From positions 1 to 64,000 of the forward strand of contig JABIFX010000023.1 of assembly GCA_018650445.1 (NCBI GenBank): a stretch of 64,000 nt of DNA, given 5' to 3'. The position numbers were made by a program, and so were the translations under genes. Below the pieces are notes generated by a model, which saw only the letters and a list, made by a program, of their open reading frames with translations, did no database searches and was not told the origin of the DNA. Shown here piece after piece: positions 21,851 through 31,018 of this stretch. Each line of letters begins with the position of its first letter. The first letter of the stretch is position 1. The DNA comes from Fidelibacterota bacterium (GTDB lineage Bacteria; Fidelibacterota; UBA8477; JABMPR01).

Positions 21851-24379
21851 TTATTTCATCAAGATCATTTTTTGGGTACTGGTAAAGTTACCAGCTTCTA
21901 AGCGGTACATATAAACACCTGAAGCAAGTGTTCCAGCCTGGAATTGAATCTCATGAGTTCCAGCCTGCTGAACATTGTTCACCAGCGTCATTACTTCCTG
22001 ACCCAATACATTAAACACTGTCAATTTTACGTGCTCGGATTGACCGATTTCGTAATTGATGATTGTGCTTGGATTGAAGGGGTTAGGATAGTTGCTGCTC
22101 AGTGAATAGGTAGCAGGTGTCTCTACATCTTCAACACCAACAGTTCCTGAGATATAGGAATGTGACCATACAGCAGTTGTCTGCCAGGCATTGTCAGTAT
22201 TGTTTGGTGAGCTCTGGACGTTTCCTTCCCAGGCACCACCGCCATCATTATCATGAATAACGGGTTCCATGATAATACGCATACCATTTGCTGGATGAAA
22301 GCGGGCATCCGTAAATCCATTGGCTGTGGCCAATGAGTCGAGAGATACTTTGGCTTCAAATACGTAATCAGGGTTGAAACCTTCAAAATAGTAGTTTCCA
22401 TCACCTGATGTGGCCATCGTTAACTGACCATCGACATCACGAACCATGGTGTTCTCAGAGAAAACCAATTTGTAATCTGGTTTGTCACCACGGTACATGG
22501 CATTATGTCTTGGACCTGTCCAGTCGTATAGACCGAAGAACAGTTCAAAGGCATCCATTTCCCACCAGTTACCTTCGCCAGTAAAACCAGCATATACATT
22601 GTCTGTCACTTCACCAGCGATGTACATGAAATCATCATCCATGGCCATATACAGATTGGCTGAAGCATCATCATTGTCATCAACAGCTCCCCAGATACTG
22701 GAAATGCCCCATGAGTTTGGAGCTCCAATGAAGAAAGGAGTGACATCAGACCATTCATCAAAGAAACCATCAGCTACAAAATCAGCAGGAGCTTCCATTT
22801 TGATCGTTGGGATACCTAAAGCGGTATTCGTGTATGAGCTTGGTGACAAACCTGCAGCACCTGGATTTGCTGAAGCATCAGTACAGACTACGGCGTAGTA
22901 ATACTCAACCGAAGTATCATCATCAGGTGTATACAAGTAATGAACAACACTGGGTGCACCTTCAAGATGACCCGATGCTACCACATCAACGGCTAGATCA
23001 GTCACATCAGTGATAGGAGCCATACTTGCGTATACAGCATAGGTTTCACCCTCTTCACCAGGTACATCTTCCCAGGTAACCAGGTTGTAGTTGGTTCCAG
23101 GAAGTGCGCTGACATTTAATGGCGCTACAGTACCTGTTGTATCAACATTACCCATGTTCATGAAATATAGATCATCATATGCATAGTTTACATTTGATCC
23201 ATCCCAACGGGTTGCAACCAGCACTGCTGCTACCTGTACAGTACCCTCAGGCATAACCATGGAGGCTGTGTACATTTCATAATCAGTGGTTGTTTCAAAG
23301 AGAACATCACCTGTACTATGAAGCACGACTCCAGCAGCATCTTTTGCTTCAATCTTATATCCACCAAAAGCTCCCTCACCAGGAGTTTCAGAGATATTTT
23401 TGATATATCCACCTAATTCCCAGGTTTCACCCTGAGCAGCTGGAATAGAATCTTCAGTATAGAAAACAGCCCATGCTGCGCCATTTTCAACACCTAATTC
23501 ACCAAATTTTTCACCAGTGCGTGCTACAGCATTGTCAGCCACGATGCGTGCGTGTGCAGCACCATCACCAGCATGGGCAACACCCCAGCCAAAATCATCT
23601 TCTTGATCATCAGCAGATTCAAATCCACCATTGGTCAACTTATTTTTTGACCCAGTAAGCCTGAAATCATCAAAAATAACGGAACCAGTTACAACATCGC
23701 CAATACCGCTACCACTTACGGAAAACTCCATTGCGAAGCCTTTGATCTTGTCTTTGTCTAACTGAAGGTTTCCAGGAGTTCCTGACCAACCTGTGTGTGT
23801 CCAACCGGTGTTACCCCAGCTGTCATCACCCACGAGCGCCATATTAACTGTATTCCAGCCTGGTTCATCATCCAGGATATAGCTGAAGGAATACCAGAAT
23901 TCACCTAGATCACTATAACTGGAGTCTGTGATATCACCATAATCCAAGAGATTAAGTCTGAGGTGAACGCGACCCAATGAGTCCTGAGGAACCACATTAT
24001 AGTATGAAAAAGAAAGACTATCATACAGGGACCAATCGTATACACCTGTACTTAGTGTATCAGGATAACGATGCTGGATCTTGGTGTAACCACCCCAGCT
24101 CTCTGAATTGTGAATACTATAGTCAACCCGCATCGCTCCAGTACCTTCCAGTACGATGTCGTTAACATAGCTCATCTCGATCCATCCCAGGGATGAATCT
24201 GCGCCGGTACTGATGGCATAATGTGCAGCCAGATCTGCTGTACCGCCTTCAGTTACTGGCTCAAACCATTCCCAATAGGCTGTGTCTGCAGGGGCGGCAT
24301 CAAAATTATTGATGACCTGTGCATGACCCACAACCATTAGGAGAGTAAGAACCATGCTAAAACGTAACACTGTCTTCAT
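21851..24379 (-). CDS. Secreted multi-module carbohydrate-binding-like protein (CBM9-like DOMON) with C-terminal sorting domain
   Basis: ORF track gives 24433, but ATG at 24379 (MKTVLRFSMVL) follows AAGGAGG and begins a signal peptide. LTNGGFESADD CBM4-like; FVADGFFDEWSDV...MYIAGEVTDN CBM9-like; SSNYPNPFNPSTIINYEI tail. Confidence 0.75.
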   Translation of the reverse strand: MKTVLRFSMVLTLLMVVGHAQVINNFDAAPADTAYWEWFEPVTEGGTADLAAHYAISTGADSSLGWIEMSYVNDIVLEGTGAMRVDYSIHNSESWGGYTKIQHRYPDTLSTGVYDWSLYDSLSFSYYNVVPQDSLGRVHLRLNLLDYGDITDSSYSDLGEFWYSFSYILDDEPGWNTVNMALVGDDSWGNTGWTHTGWSGTPGNLQLDKDKIKGFAMEFSVSGSGIGDVVTGSVIFDDFRLTGSKNKLTNGGFESADDQEDDFGWGVAHAGDGAAHARIVADNAVARTGEKFGELGVENGAAWAVFYTEDSIPAAQGETWELGGYIKNISETPGEGAFGGYKIEAKDAAGVVLHSTGDVLFETTTDYEMYTASMVMPEGTVQVAAVLVATRWDGSNVNYAYDDLYFMNMGNVDTTGTVAPLNVSALPGTNYNLVTWEDVPGEEGETYAVYASMAPITDVTDLAVDVVASGHLEGAPSVVHYLYTPDDDTSVEYYYAVVCTDASANPGAAGLSPSSYTNTALGIPTIKMEAPADFVADGFFDEWSDVTPFFIGAPNSWGISSIWGAVDDNDDASANLYMAMDDDFMYIAGEVTDNVYAGFTGEGNWWEMDAFELFFGLYDWTGPRHNAMYRGDKPDYKLVFSENTMVRDVDGQLTMATSGDGNYYFEGFNPDYVFEAKVSLDSLATANGFTDARFHPANGMRIIMEPVIHDNDGGGAWEGNVQSSPNNTDNAWQTTAVWSHSYISGTVGVEDVETPATYSLSSNYPNPFNPSTIINYEIGQSEHVKLTVFNVLGQEVMTLVNNVQQAGTHEIQFQAGTLASGVYMYRLEAGNFTSTQKMILMK

Positions 24380-24414
24380 TGTGTAACCTCCTTGTGTTGT
24401 TGTATCTTCATAAT

Positions 24415-26022
24415 TTACGCAAATTTTATCCATAGCCCTATGATAGCTATTACCAACACTACCGATGCTATAATATTGTTTCTATTCCACTTGGCATCCT
24501 GCTCATCCATCCGACGACTGAGATCAGTCTGCAGCTCGGAGGCAGTTGCCATAGTGAGTCCAGAAATTCGATGTTTCAGTGGAGCTACTGTGATGAGACT
24601 GACTGTCACAAGCACGCCCACAGAGACCAGGAACAAGAAAACGGCAAAATGCAAAAAATTCATAGTGGCAAACCATTCAAAACCACCCAGTGAGGTCCCA
24701 GATTTAACAAGAATTTCCAGAACAAATCTTGATGCTCCCAGCACAGCCCCAACTCCCAAAGCAGAGATCGCTCCAGTGGCATTCGCCCGGCTCCAGAATA
24801 TTCCCAGGATGAATACGGCTGCAATGGGTGGACTGATATAGGCCTGCACGCTTTGCAGGTAAACAAACAGCTGACCACTCAACATGGTGATGAGTGGAAC
24901 TGTGAGTACACCGAGTACAACCATAACCGTGGTAGCAAGTCTTCCTACCAGGACCAACTCAGCTTCTGAGGAATCCGGTCTGAAATTTTTGTAGAAGTCG
25001 ATGGTAAAGAGTGTAGATGTACTGTTAAAAACACTGGCAAGTGATGACATCAGAGCGGCCAGAAGACTAGCAATCACAATTCCCTTGATTCCAGAGGGTA
25101 ATAAATAGCTCGTAACCAGAGTTGGGTAGGCCTCATCCCCTGTTGTTCCAAATAGGGCTGCTGCAATTAAACCAGGGAGTACGAGAATGAATACGGGTAA
25201 GATCTTTAGAAAACCAGCCAGGATTGCTCCTGACCGTGCGTGGTTGATATTTTTTGCGCTTAATACACGCTGGACGATGAACTGATCCGTACACCAATAC
25301 CAAACACCGAGAATGGGCGCTCCAAAAATGATTCCCGTCCAGGGAAAATCCGGGTGATCAAAAGCCTTGAACATCTGGAAATATTCCACAGGCAATTTGG
25401 CCTGAAGTCCAGTAAAGCCTCCTACTTCATTTAAACCAAGGAGTGTCAATGCGATGGCACCCCCAATGAGGATGAATGCCTGAACCAATTCAGTGTAGAT
25501 CACAGCGCTCAGTCCACCAGCTATGGTATAGATTCCAGTAACCACGATGAGAACGATGGCTGAGGTCATCATATCCCAGCCTAAAATTTTGTGAATCAGC
25601 AAGCCGCCAGCATAAAGGGTTACGGATATTTTTGTGATGACATATGCAATAATGGAGACTGAGGTTAAATACCTACGACTAGCTTTGCCATATCGTTTTT
25701 CCAGAAATTCAGGCATGGTAAAGACACCTGACTTCAAATAGAAGGGGACAAATATCCAACCCAAGAAGAGTACCATGAAAGCAGCCAACCATTCAAAATG
25801 GCCTACAGCCAAACCACTACTGGAACCAGTACCAGCTAGCCCGATAAAATGTTCACTTGAAATGTTTGAGGCAAAGAGGGAGGCACCAATGGCGATCCAC
25901 CCGACATTTCTGCCAGCCAGGAAGTATTCAGTGCTGTTCGTGTTGCGTCGTGAGAAGTAAATCCCGACTCCGATGACGAGAACGAAGTACAGGATGATGA
26001 CGACGAAATCTAGTCCGCTCAT
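24415..26022 (-). CDS. SSS family sodium/sugar cotransporter (SGLT-like)
   Basis: 535 aa; TEYFLAGRNVGWIAIGASLFASNISSEHFIGLAGTG; GLSAVIYTELVQ. Confidence 0.9.
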   Translation of the reverse strand: MSGLDFVVIILYFVLVIGVGIYFSRRNTNSTEYFLAGRNVGWIAIGASLFASNISSEHFIGLAGTGSSSGLAVGHFEWLAAFMVLFLGWIFVPFYLKSGVFTMPEFLEKRYGKASRRYLTSVSIIAYVITKISVTLYAGGLLIHKILGWDMMTSAIVLIVVTGIYTIAGGLSAVIYTELVQAFILIGGAIALTLLGLNEVGGFTGLQAKLPVEYFQMFKAFDHPDFPWTGIIFGAPILGVWYWCTDQFIVQRVLSAKNINHARSGAILAGFLKILPVFILVLPGLIAAALFGTTGDEAYPTLVTSYLLPSGIKGIVIASLLAALMSSLASVFNSTSTLFTIDFYKNFRPDSSEAELVLVGRLATTVMVVLGVLTVPLITMLSGQLFVYLQSVQAYISPPIAAVFILGIFWSRANATGAISALGVGAVLGASRFVLEILVKSGTSLGGFEWFATMNFLHFAVFLFLVSVGVLVTVSLITVAPLKHRISGLTMATASELQTDLSRRMDEQDAKWNRNNIIASVVLVIAIIGLWIKFA

Positions 26023-26345
26023 GCGTCATCCCTGATAGTCAGCTTATTTAGTTCGTAATTTCTCATTAACTATTCATCTATAGTCAAATACCAGACCAGT
26101 TATGCCATGATTAGATCGCTCCTGACTTTAAGCGTTTCAGTTTTGGCTTATACGGTCCATAATGTTTATGTTAAGTTGTTGAATAACAGGGGCATACAGG
26201 AATACAATCAGTTCTTAATAATAAATATATTAACTAGAATTGCTTGTTCGAATTGAATATTTTTTAACGAGTAAATGACCTGTTTGACTTATTATAGGAA
26301 TAATATTGTTATTATAATGATAATTCTATACGGGGAACCAAATAT

Positions 26346-27791
26346 CTACTTCAGTCCGAGTTCCTTGCACATCCGGTGAAAATTGGGAGGTGCCAGCCCC
26401 AGTTTTCCAGCAGCTTCTGTATCGGTTCGACTGTGTTGTCGGACAAACTCGAAATACTGCTTGCGAAAATTTTGCTCCACATCTTTTAGAGGGAGGATGT
26501 TCTCTTGTGAAAATACGGGGTGGGTCAGACCTGTGACCTTGTCTTGTGCCTGAATATCCATTGCCAATTCCACAGTTTCCTGTGTGATAGCATCATTGCT
26601 CAATATGACCAACCTTTGTGCTACATTCTTAAGTTGTCGAACATTTCCCGGCCAATGAAATTGCTCCAGGATATTCCAAGCATCGTCTGTGATGGCAGGA
26701 AGAACAATACTCAGGTCGCGACAGTGGTGTCCCACAAAATAATCAATCAGGGTACGAATATCCTCTTTGCGTTCTTTGAGGGCCGGAGCTTGGATATTGA
26801 GAATATTCAATCTGTAATAAAGGTCCTCGCGGAACAGATTCTTTTTCATCCGCTCCTTTAAATTTTTATTTGTAGCTGCAATGACCCTGACATCGACATG
26901 GTAGCTCTTTTTTCTACCAATTTTGTCCATCTCTCCTGTCTCTAGGACGCGGAGTAGTTTGGCCTGCGCCTGATAGGGCAATTCAGAAATCTCATCTAGA
27001 AAAATGGTTCCATGATTGGCCTGTTCGAAGAGGCCTGCCTTATCCTCTTTTGCACCTGTAAAAGCCCCCTTGAGAAAACCGAAAAGTTCACTCTCAATCA
27101 GTTCATCTGGAATGGCAGCACAGTTCACAGTAACAAAGTTTTCATAGCGCCTGTTGCTCAGGTAATGGATGTTTCTGGCGATGAGCTCCTTACCGGTTCC
27201 CGATTCACCTATAATCAGCACATTCGCATGGGTGGCGGCATACTTATCTATGCGCTCTCTAACCTTCAATATTTCCTCAGAATCACCCAGCATGGGTCTC
27301 TCCTGAAGGATGCGGTCAATTTTTTTATCCAATCGGCTCTGAGACTGGATTTTCTCTTGCTCAAGCTGTTTTTTCTCAGCCGCATTCATGATAGTCAAAA
27401 TGAAATCAGTGGGTTGATAAATAAATTCCTCGATATCCGAGGGATATTTTGTACCAAACCAGTAGGCTCCACTCTCAATCAACTGATTTGCGAAATGTAG
27501 ATCGGTCTGATTGATGGTCATTTTTGTAATGACAATGATCTGGATGCTGGGATCAACCTTCTTGAGTCGCTTAATGAGCCGCTCGCCGTATAATCCACCG
27601 GAAATCTGATAGTCCAGGATAGCTACATCATAAGGGCCCCTTTTCTCAAGTGTCTGAAGGGCATCCTCTCCTGTTGAAACAATATCTTTGATGGAAATTC
27701 TTTCACGGTATGGATTGATAGTATTTTTGATTCGGCGAACATCAAATTCTTCATCTTCAATAAGGAGTACTTTTATTTGGTCTTGTTCCAT
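26346..27791 (-). CDS. Sigma-54-dependent response regulator (NtrC family)
   Basis: REC domain (VAILDYQISG); Walker A GESGTGKE; ELFGFLKGAFTGAKED with GAFTGA; C-terminal Fis-like HTH. Confidence 0.93.
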   Translation of the reverse strand: MEQDQIKVLLIEDEEFDVRRIKNTINPYRERISIKDIVSTGEDALQTLEKRGPYDVAILDYQISGGLYGERLIKRLKKVDPSIQIIVITKMTINQTDLHFANQLIESGAYWFGTKYPSDIEEFIYQPTDFILTIMNAAEKKQLEQEKIQSQSRLDKKIDRILQERPMLGDSEEILKVRERIDKYAATHANVLIIGESGTGKELIARNIHYLSNRRYENFVTVNCAAIPDELIESELFGFLKGAFTGAKEDKAGLFEQANHGTIFLDEISELPYQAQAKLLRVLETGEMDKIGRKKSYHVDVRVIAATNKNLKERMKKNLFREDLYYRLNILNIQAPALKERKEDIRTLIDYFVGHHCRDLSIVLPAITDDAWNILEQFHWPGNVRQLKNVAQRLVILSNDAITQETVELAMDIQAQDKVTGLTHPVFSQENILPLKDVEQNFRKQYFEFVRQHSRTDTEAAGKLGLAPPNFHRMCKELGLK

Positions 27792-27794
27792 TCC

Positions 27795-29273
27795 CTATCC
27801 CATGGGGGCCTGCAATATAAAGCAGGCACCTCCTTCATCATTATTGTGGGCATCCAATACCCAATCACATCTTCGACTGATTTCCCAGGCGAGATAACAT
27901 CCGTAGCCTGAATTCTGACTACCCTCTTTGGTACTCACCGACTCCATAAACAGTAACTTGCGACCCTGCTTATCCACTTCCAGTAATTCATCAGGAAAAC
28001 CTTTTCCATTGTCACATATTTCAACCGTTAGCCGCCCCCCGGCCTTGTCATATCGAGTCCTGATCTCAAGCACGAGATTATGATCCACATTGTGCTCAAT
28101 CGAGTTCTGGATCAAGGGCTCAATAATTTCCCAGATCACATATTCATTGATATGAACAATGGGTAAATTCTCTGCAAGCTCAAGCTTCACCTGCACCGCA
28201 TTGCTCCTGCTGATGGTATAAACGCGCTGAAAAATGTTATCCACTACAAACTGGATGACTTCATTAATATTGGTCCGAAAAATCGGATTTCTAATAACGT
28301 GCAATGGTGGATCATAGGTTTTCATATCATAGATCACCCGAGAAACAAAATTGGCATATTTCGTCACCCTGTCGCGAGTCTCATTGAGGTTTGAATCCTC
28401 CAGGCTCCTCAGATCCTCCTTGATAAAGCCCATTACTTTTTCAGCCTTGTGGTGGGTATGATAGATTCGTTTCGTAAAAAGAGATTCCTTCTGGTGTTCC
28501 ACCTGCTCCCTGAGCTGTTTGGAGCGTTGATCGAACAACTGATGCTGCACTTCATCCCGCTCCTGAGCAGTATAGGAATAGATGAAAAACATAGCCAAAA
28601 AACCAACGAGAATGAGCCCAGTAAACAAAAGTCCACTCTGACTATAGGCGGACTCAATCAGTGATAGAAAACCTGCCACATCAGGAGTTACACGCATATA
28701 TGTTGCTCCCGCAATCTCCCCTCTATCATAAAATGGCACCAGGACATGGAAGGTATTGTTGCCTTCCAGAGAGCTGATGATCTGCTCTTCACCTACCAGA
28801 GATTGGTAATGATCATGATAGTATTGGAGTGCATTTTCAGCGGCTGGTTGATTCTCAATCTCCAGGACTGGATCCGGGTCCAGATAGAGATCATAGATCT
28901 CCTCTCCCTCCCTCAGCGCAAGTACATTCCCACCCTGCTTTACCAATAGATAGACCTCATCGATGTTTCTCTGAAGCATCTGCTGACTAAGGAGCTTGTC
29001 GAATGAACGAATTGTGCTTTCGCGGCGATTATCATCACTTGGAGCATCATTGCGACCATGCTCTATGAGTAGTTCCATGGCTGTTGTGGTAAGGTCAGCT
29101 ACTCGCTCAGCAGAGTCGCGACGGTAGTATCCCATAGCTTCTTGAAATATCTGGTGAGTCGACTGATTATTGATAAACGAGAGGGCTGTCTGAAACACAA
29201 CGACCACAATGAACAGTACGAGAATGTGCTGAATCTCGAAATGATAGCTTTCGAATTTCTGGGGAAGCTTCAA
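27795..29273 (-). CDS. Membrane sensor histidine kinase
   Basis: N-terminal TM, ~150-aa extracytoplasmic region, second TM, HATPase motifs (NSIEHN, DNGKGFP, GYGCYLAWEI). Confidence 0.88.
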   Translation of the reverse strand: MKLPQKFESYHFEIQHILVLFIVVVVFQTALSFINNQSTHQIFQEAMGYYRRDSAERVADLTTTAMELLIEHGRNDAPSDDNRRESTIRSFDKLLSQQMLQRNIDEVYLLVKQGGNVLALREGEEIYDLYLDPDPVLEIENQPAAENALQYYHDHYQSLVGEEQIISSLEGNNTFHVLVPFYDRGEIAGATYMRVTPDVAGFLSLIESAYSQSGLLFTGLILVGFLAMFFIYSYTAQERDEVQHQLFDQRSKQLREQVEHQKESLFTKRIYHTHHKAEKVMGFIKEDLRSLEDSNLNETRDRVTKYANFVSRVIYDMKTYDPPLHVIRNPIFRTNINEVIQFVVDNIFQRVYTISRSNAVQVKLELAENLPIVHINEYVIWEIIEPLIQNSIEHNVDHNLVLEIRTRYDKAGGRLTVEICDNGKGFPDELLEVDKQGRKLLFMESVSTKEGSQNSGYGCYLAWEISRRCDWVLDAHNNDEGGACFILQAPMG

Positions 29274-30643
29274 GGAGTATTTCCTCTGGCGATTACAGCA
29301 TCAATTTCTTCTTTTGCCAATCCTAAACCGCTTTCAACACTGAGTTCACCCGAAAGGATCTGATGCAGTCGTAGGGATAGAATATCAGACATGAGGGTAT
29401 ACTGATGCAACATGGGTCGATGGATACCCTTCATCATCAGACGTTGAATAAGCTGTACCCTCTCCTGATGGGGATCACTGCTGCGATTCTCATAAAATTC
29501 ACGCTGGATTGGAAGTAGTCCTTCATTGTCATAGAAAATGCTCTGTCCCTGCATGGAAGCTGCAAATTTCATAAATAAGATGGCAGCATCCTTAACTGGT
29601 GAATGCCTTGAGAGCATCATGTTCCAACCACCAAATACCGGTGTAGGTTCACTTCCAGCAAAATGAGGAACTGGTGCTATTTCTAACTTCTTAAACAACT
29701 CTGCATCAAAACGCCGATAGTTTTCATTATTTACGGTTGGCCATCCACGAACAAAGGGTATATCATTGGCTAGAGCGAAACGAATGCAATCATCCTCAAC
29801 CATATCAAGCGCTTCGCGTGGTGCAAAATTGGTTTGAATCATTTCCTTCATAAACCGTGTACGCTCAATAACCAGGGGATCTAATAGGTCTAACAGCTCT
29901 CCCGTCGAATCATCTTGAAGGGTCACACCTAGAATTTCATTAAAATTGCAGATCAAACCTTCATAAGCAACTGCTTGAGGGACAAACATGGGTTTCCCAG
30001 AAAAATATTTCTCCCTCAGTTCCAGTAATTCTTCCCATGTGATTGAATTCTTGATCCGTTCAACAATAGCCTCGCCATCAGGCAGCTCTAAAATCATATC
30101 CTTGCGGAAGTAGAGGGCACCAATATCAGTATACAATGGAATTGCATAGAGAATGTCATCGACATAGCAGGTCTCGAGAGGTTGAGGTACAAGTTTATTC
30201 AAGAATTGAGGTGCAAAATAAGGAGCTAGAGGTTCTGCCCATTTTGTAAATCGCGGCACCCAGATCAGGTCAACAGAAAAGACATCAATGCGACTACTGC
30301 GACTTCGTAAGTTCCTGGCTATCAAATCTTTGCGTTGATTGGTGTTGAATTTTGAAAAAGGGAGATCAATGGCAATAACTTCCACTTCACCGCTATAAAG
30401 TTCATTGAATTGTCTAATGATCTCAGCTTGTCCAACTCCAATGTTATCGGCAAAATATACCCGCTCAATTCCATCGGTATTCAGGGGATTTGTCCCCAGT
30501 GGAAAGGAAGAGATCAGAAATGAAATCAGAAATGAGATCAGAAATATCAAAGCCCCCAGGGAAAACAAAAAGGGTAGACTGGTTGAAAGGGATTTTATCC
30601 TCTCTGGAATTGGCTGAATTTCTTTTTCTTCATATGCATTCAT
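29270..30643 (-). CDS. Membrane-anchored extracellular solute-binding protein (family 1-like), candidate sensor component
   Basis: N-terminal TM instead of a cleavable signal; SBP_bac_1-like segments (PQPLETCYVDDILYAIPLYTDIGALYFRKDM; MKFAASMQGQSIFYDNEGLLPIQREFY). Overlaps the histidine kinase start by 4 bp. Confidence 0.8.
   Translation of the reverse strand: MNAYEEKEIQPIPERIKSLSTSLPFLFSLGALIFLISFLISFLISSFPLGTNPLNTDGIERVYFADNIGVGQAEIIRQFNELYSGEVEVIAIDLPFSKFNTNQRKDLIARNLRSRSSRIDVFSVDLIWVPRFTKWAEPLAPYFAPQFLNKLVPQPLETCYVDDILYAIPLYTDIGALYFRKDMILELPDGEAIVERIKNSITWEELLELREKYFSGKPMFVPQAVAYEGLICNFNEILGVTLQDDSTGELLDLLDPLVIERTRFMKEMIQTNFAPREALDMVEDDCIRFALANDIPFVRGWPTVNNENYRRFDAELFKKLEIAPVPHFAGSEPTPVFGGWNMMLSRHSPVKDAAILFMKFAASMQGQSIFYDNEGLLPIQREFYENRSSDPHQERVQLIQRLMMKGIHRPMLHQYTLMSDILSLRLHQILSGELSVESGLGLAKEEIDAVIARGNTP
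30512..30547 (-). repeat. 12-bp x3 in-frame tandem repeat encoding ISFLISFLIS in the TM anchor
   Basis: gatcagaaatga / aatcagaaatga / gatcagaaatat. Confidence 0.85.
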
Positions 30644-30947
30644 TTTATTGAAATGATAATAATTGCCATATCAAAACAATACAAGCCTTAACTATTGAGA
30701 ACTACGAATTCAATCATCTTGAACTGCTCAATAAATATTTTTGCATCTAATAAAATATCATTTCAATGCCAAAATGATAAGCTCCGCTCCTATTTTACCA
30801 TGTAATTATTTGATATTATCACCATATTTACATAGACTTACCTCTTTATTTTTCTTACCAATTATCCAGTCCAACTCCAGAAGGGAAATACGGATCGAGG
30901 AAAATTCGAAAAATTCGTCGGGGATCCTTCTAATCCATCCTGAGAAA

Positions 30948-30963
30948 TGGCACTTAAATTGAA
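30948..30963 (+). promoter_or_regulatory. Candidate sigma-54 -24/-12 promoter upstream of GH3
   Basis: TGGCACttaaaTTGAA against TGGCACG-N4-TTGCW with exact spacing; the C of the -12 GC is not conserved. 56 bp from -12 to the GH3 ATG. Confidence 0.4.
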
Positions 30964-31018
30964 TATATATAGAATTAGTAAACCCTATGATATCCATGTC
31001 CAATTCTAAGGAGCAATC

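Noticed and set aside
15555-24379. SusC/SusD pair
   Set aside because: The receptor is TonB-dependent, but neither neighbouring large protein shows a SusD/RagB lipoprotein start or TPR-like helical content; they look like beta-rich secreted proteins.
26040-26345. Possible sigma-54 site upstream of the 24415-26022 symporter (minus strand TGGTCTggtatTTGAC)
   Set aside because: Too many departures from consensus at both boxes; not distinguishable from chance in an AT-rich spacer.
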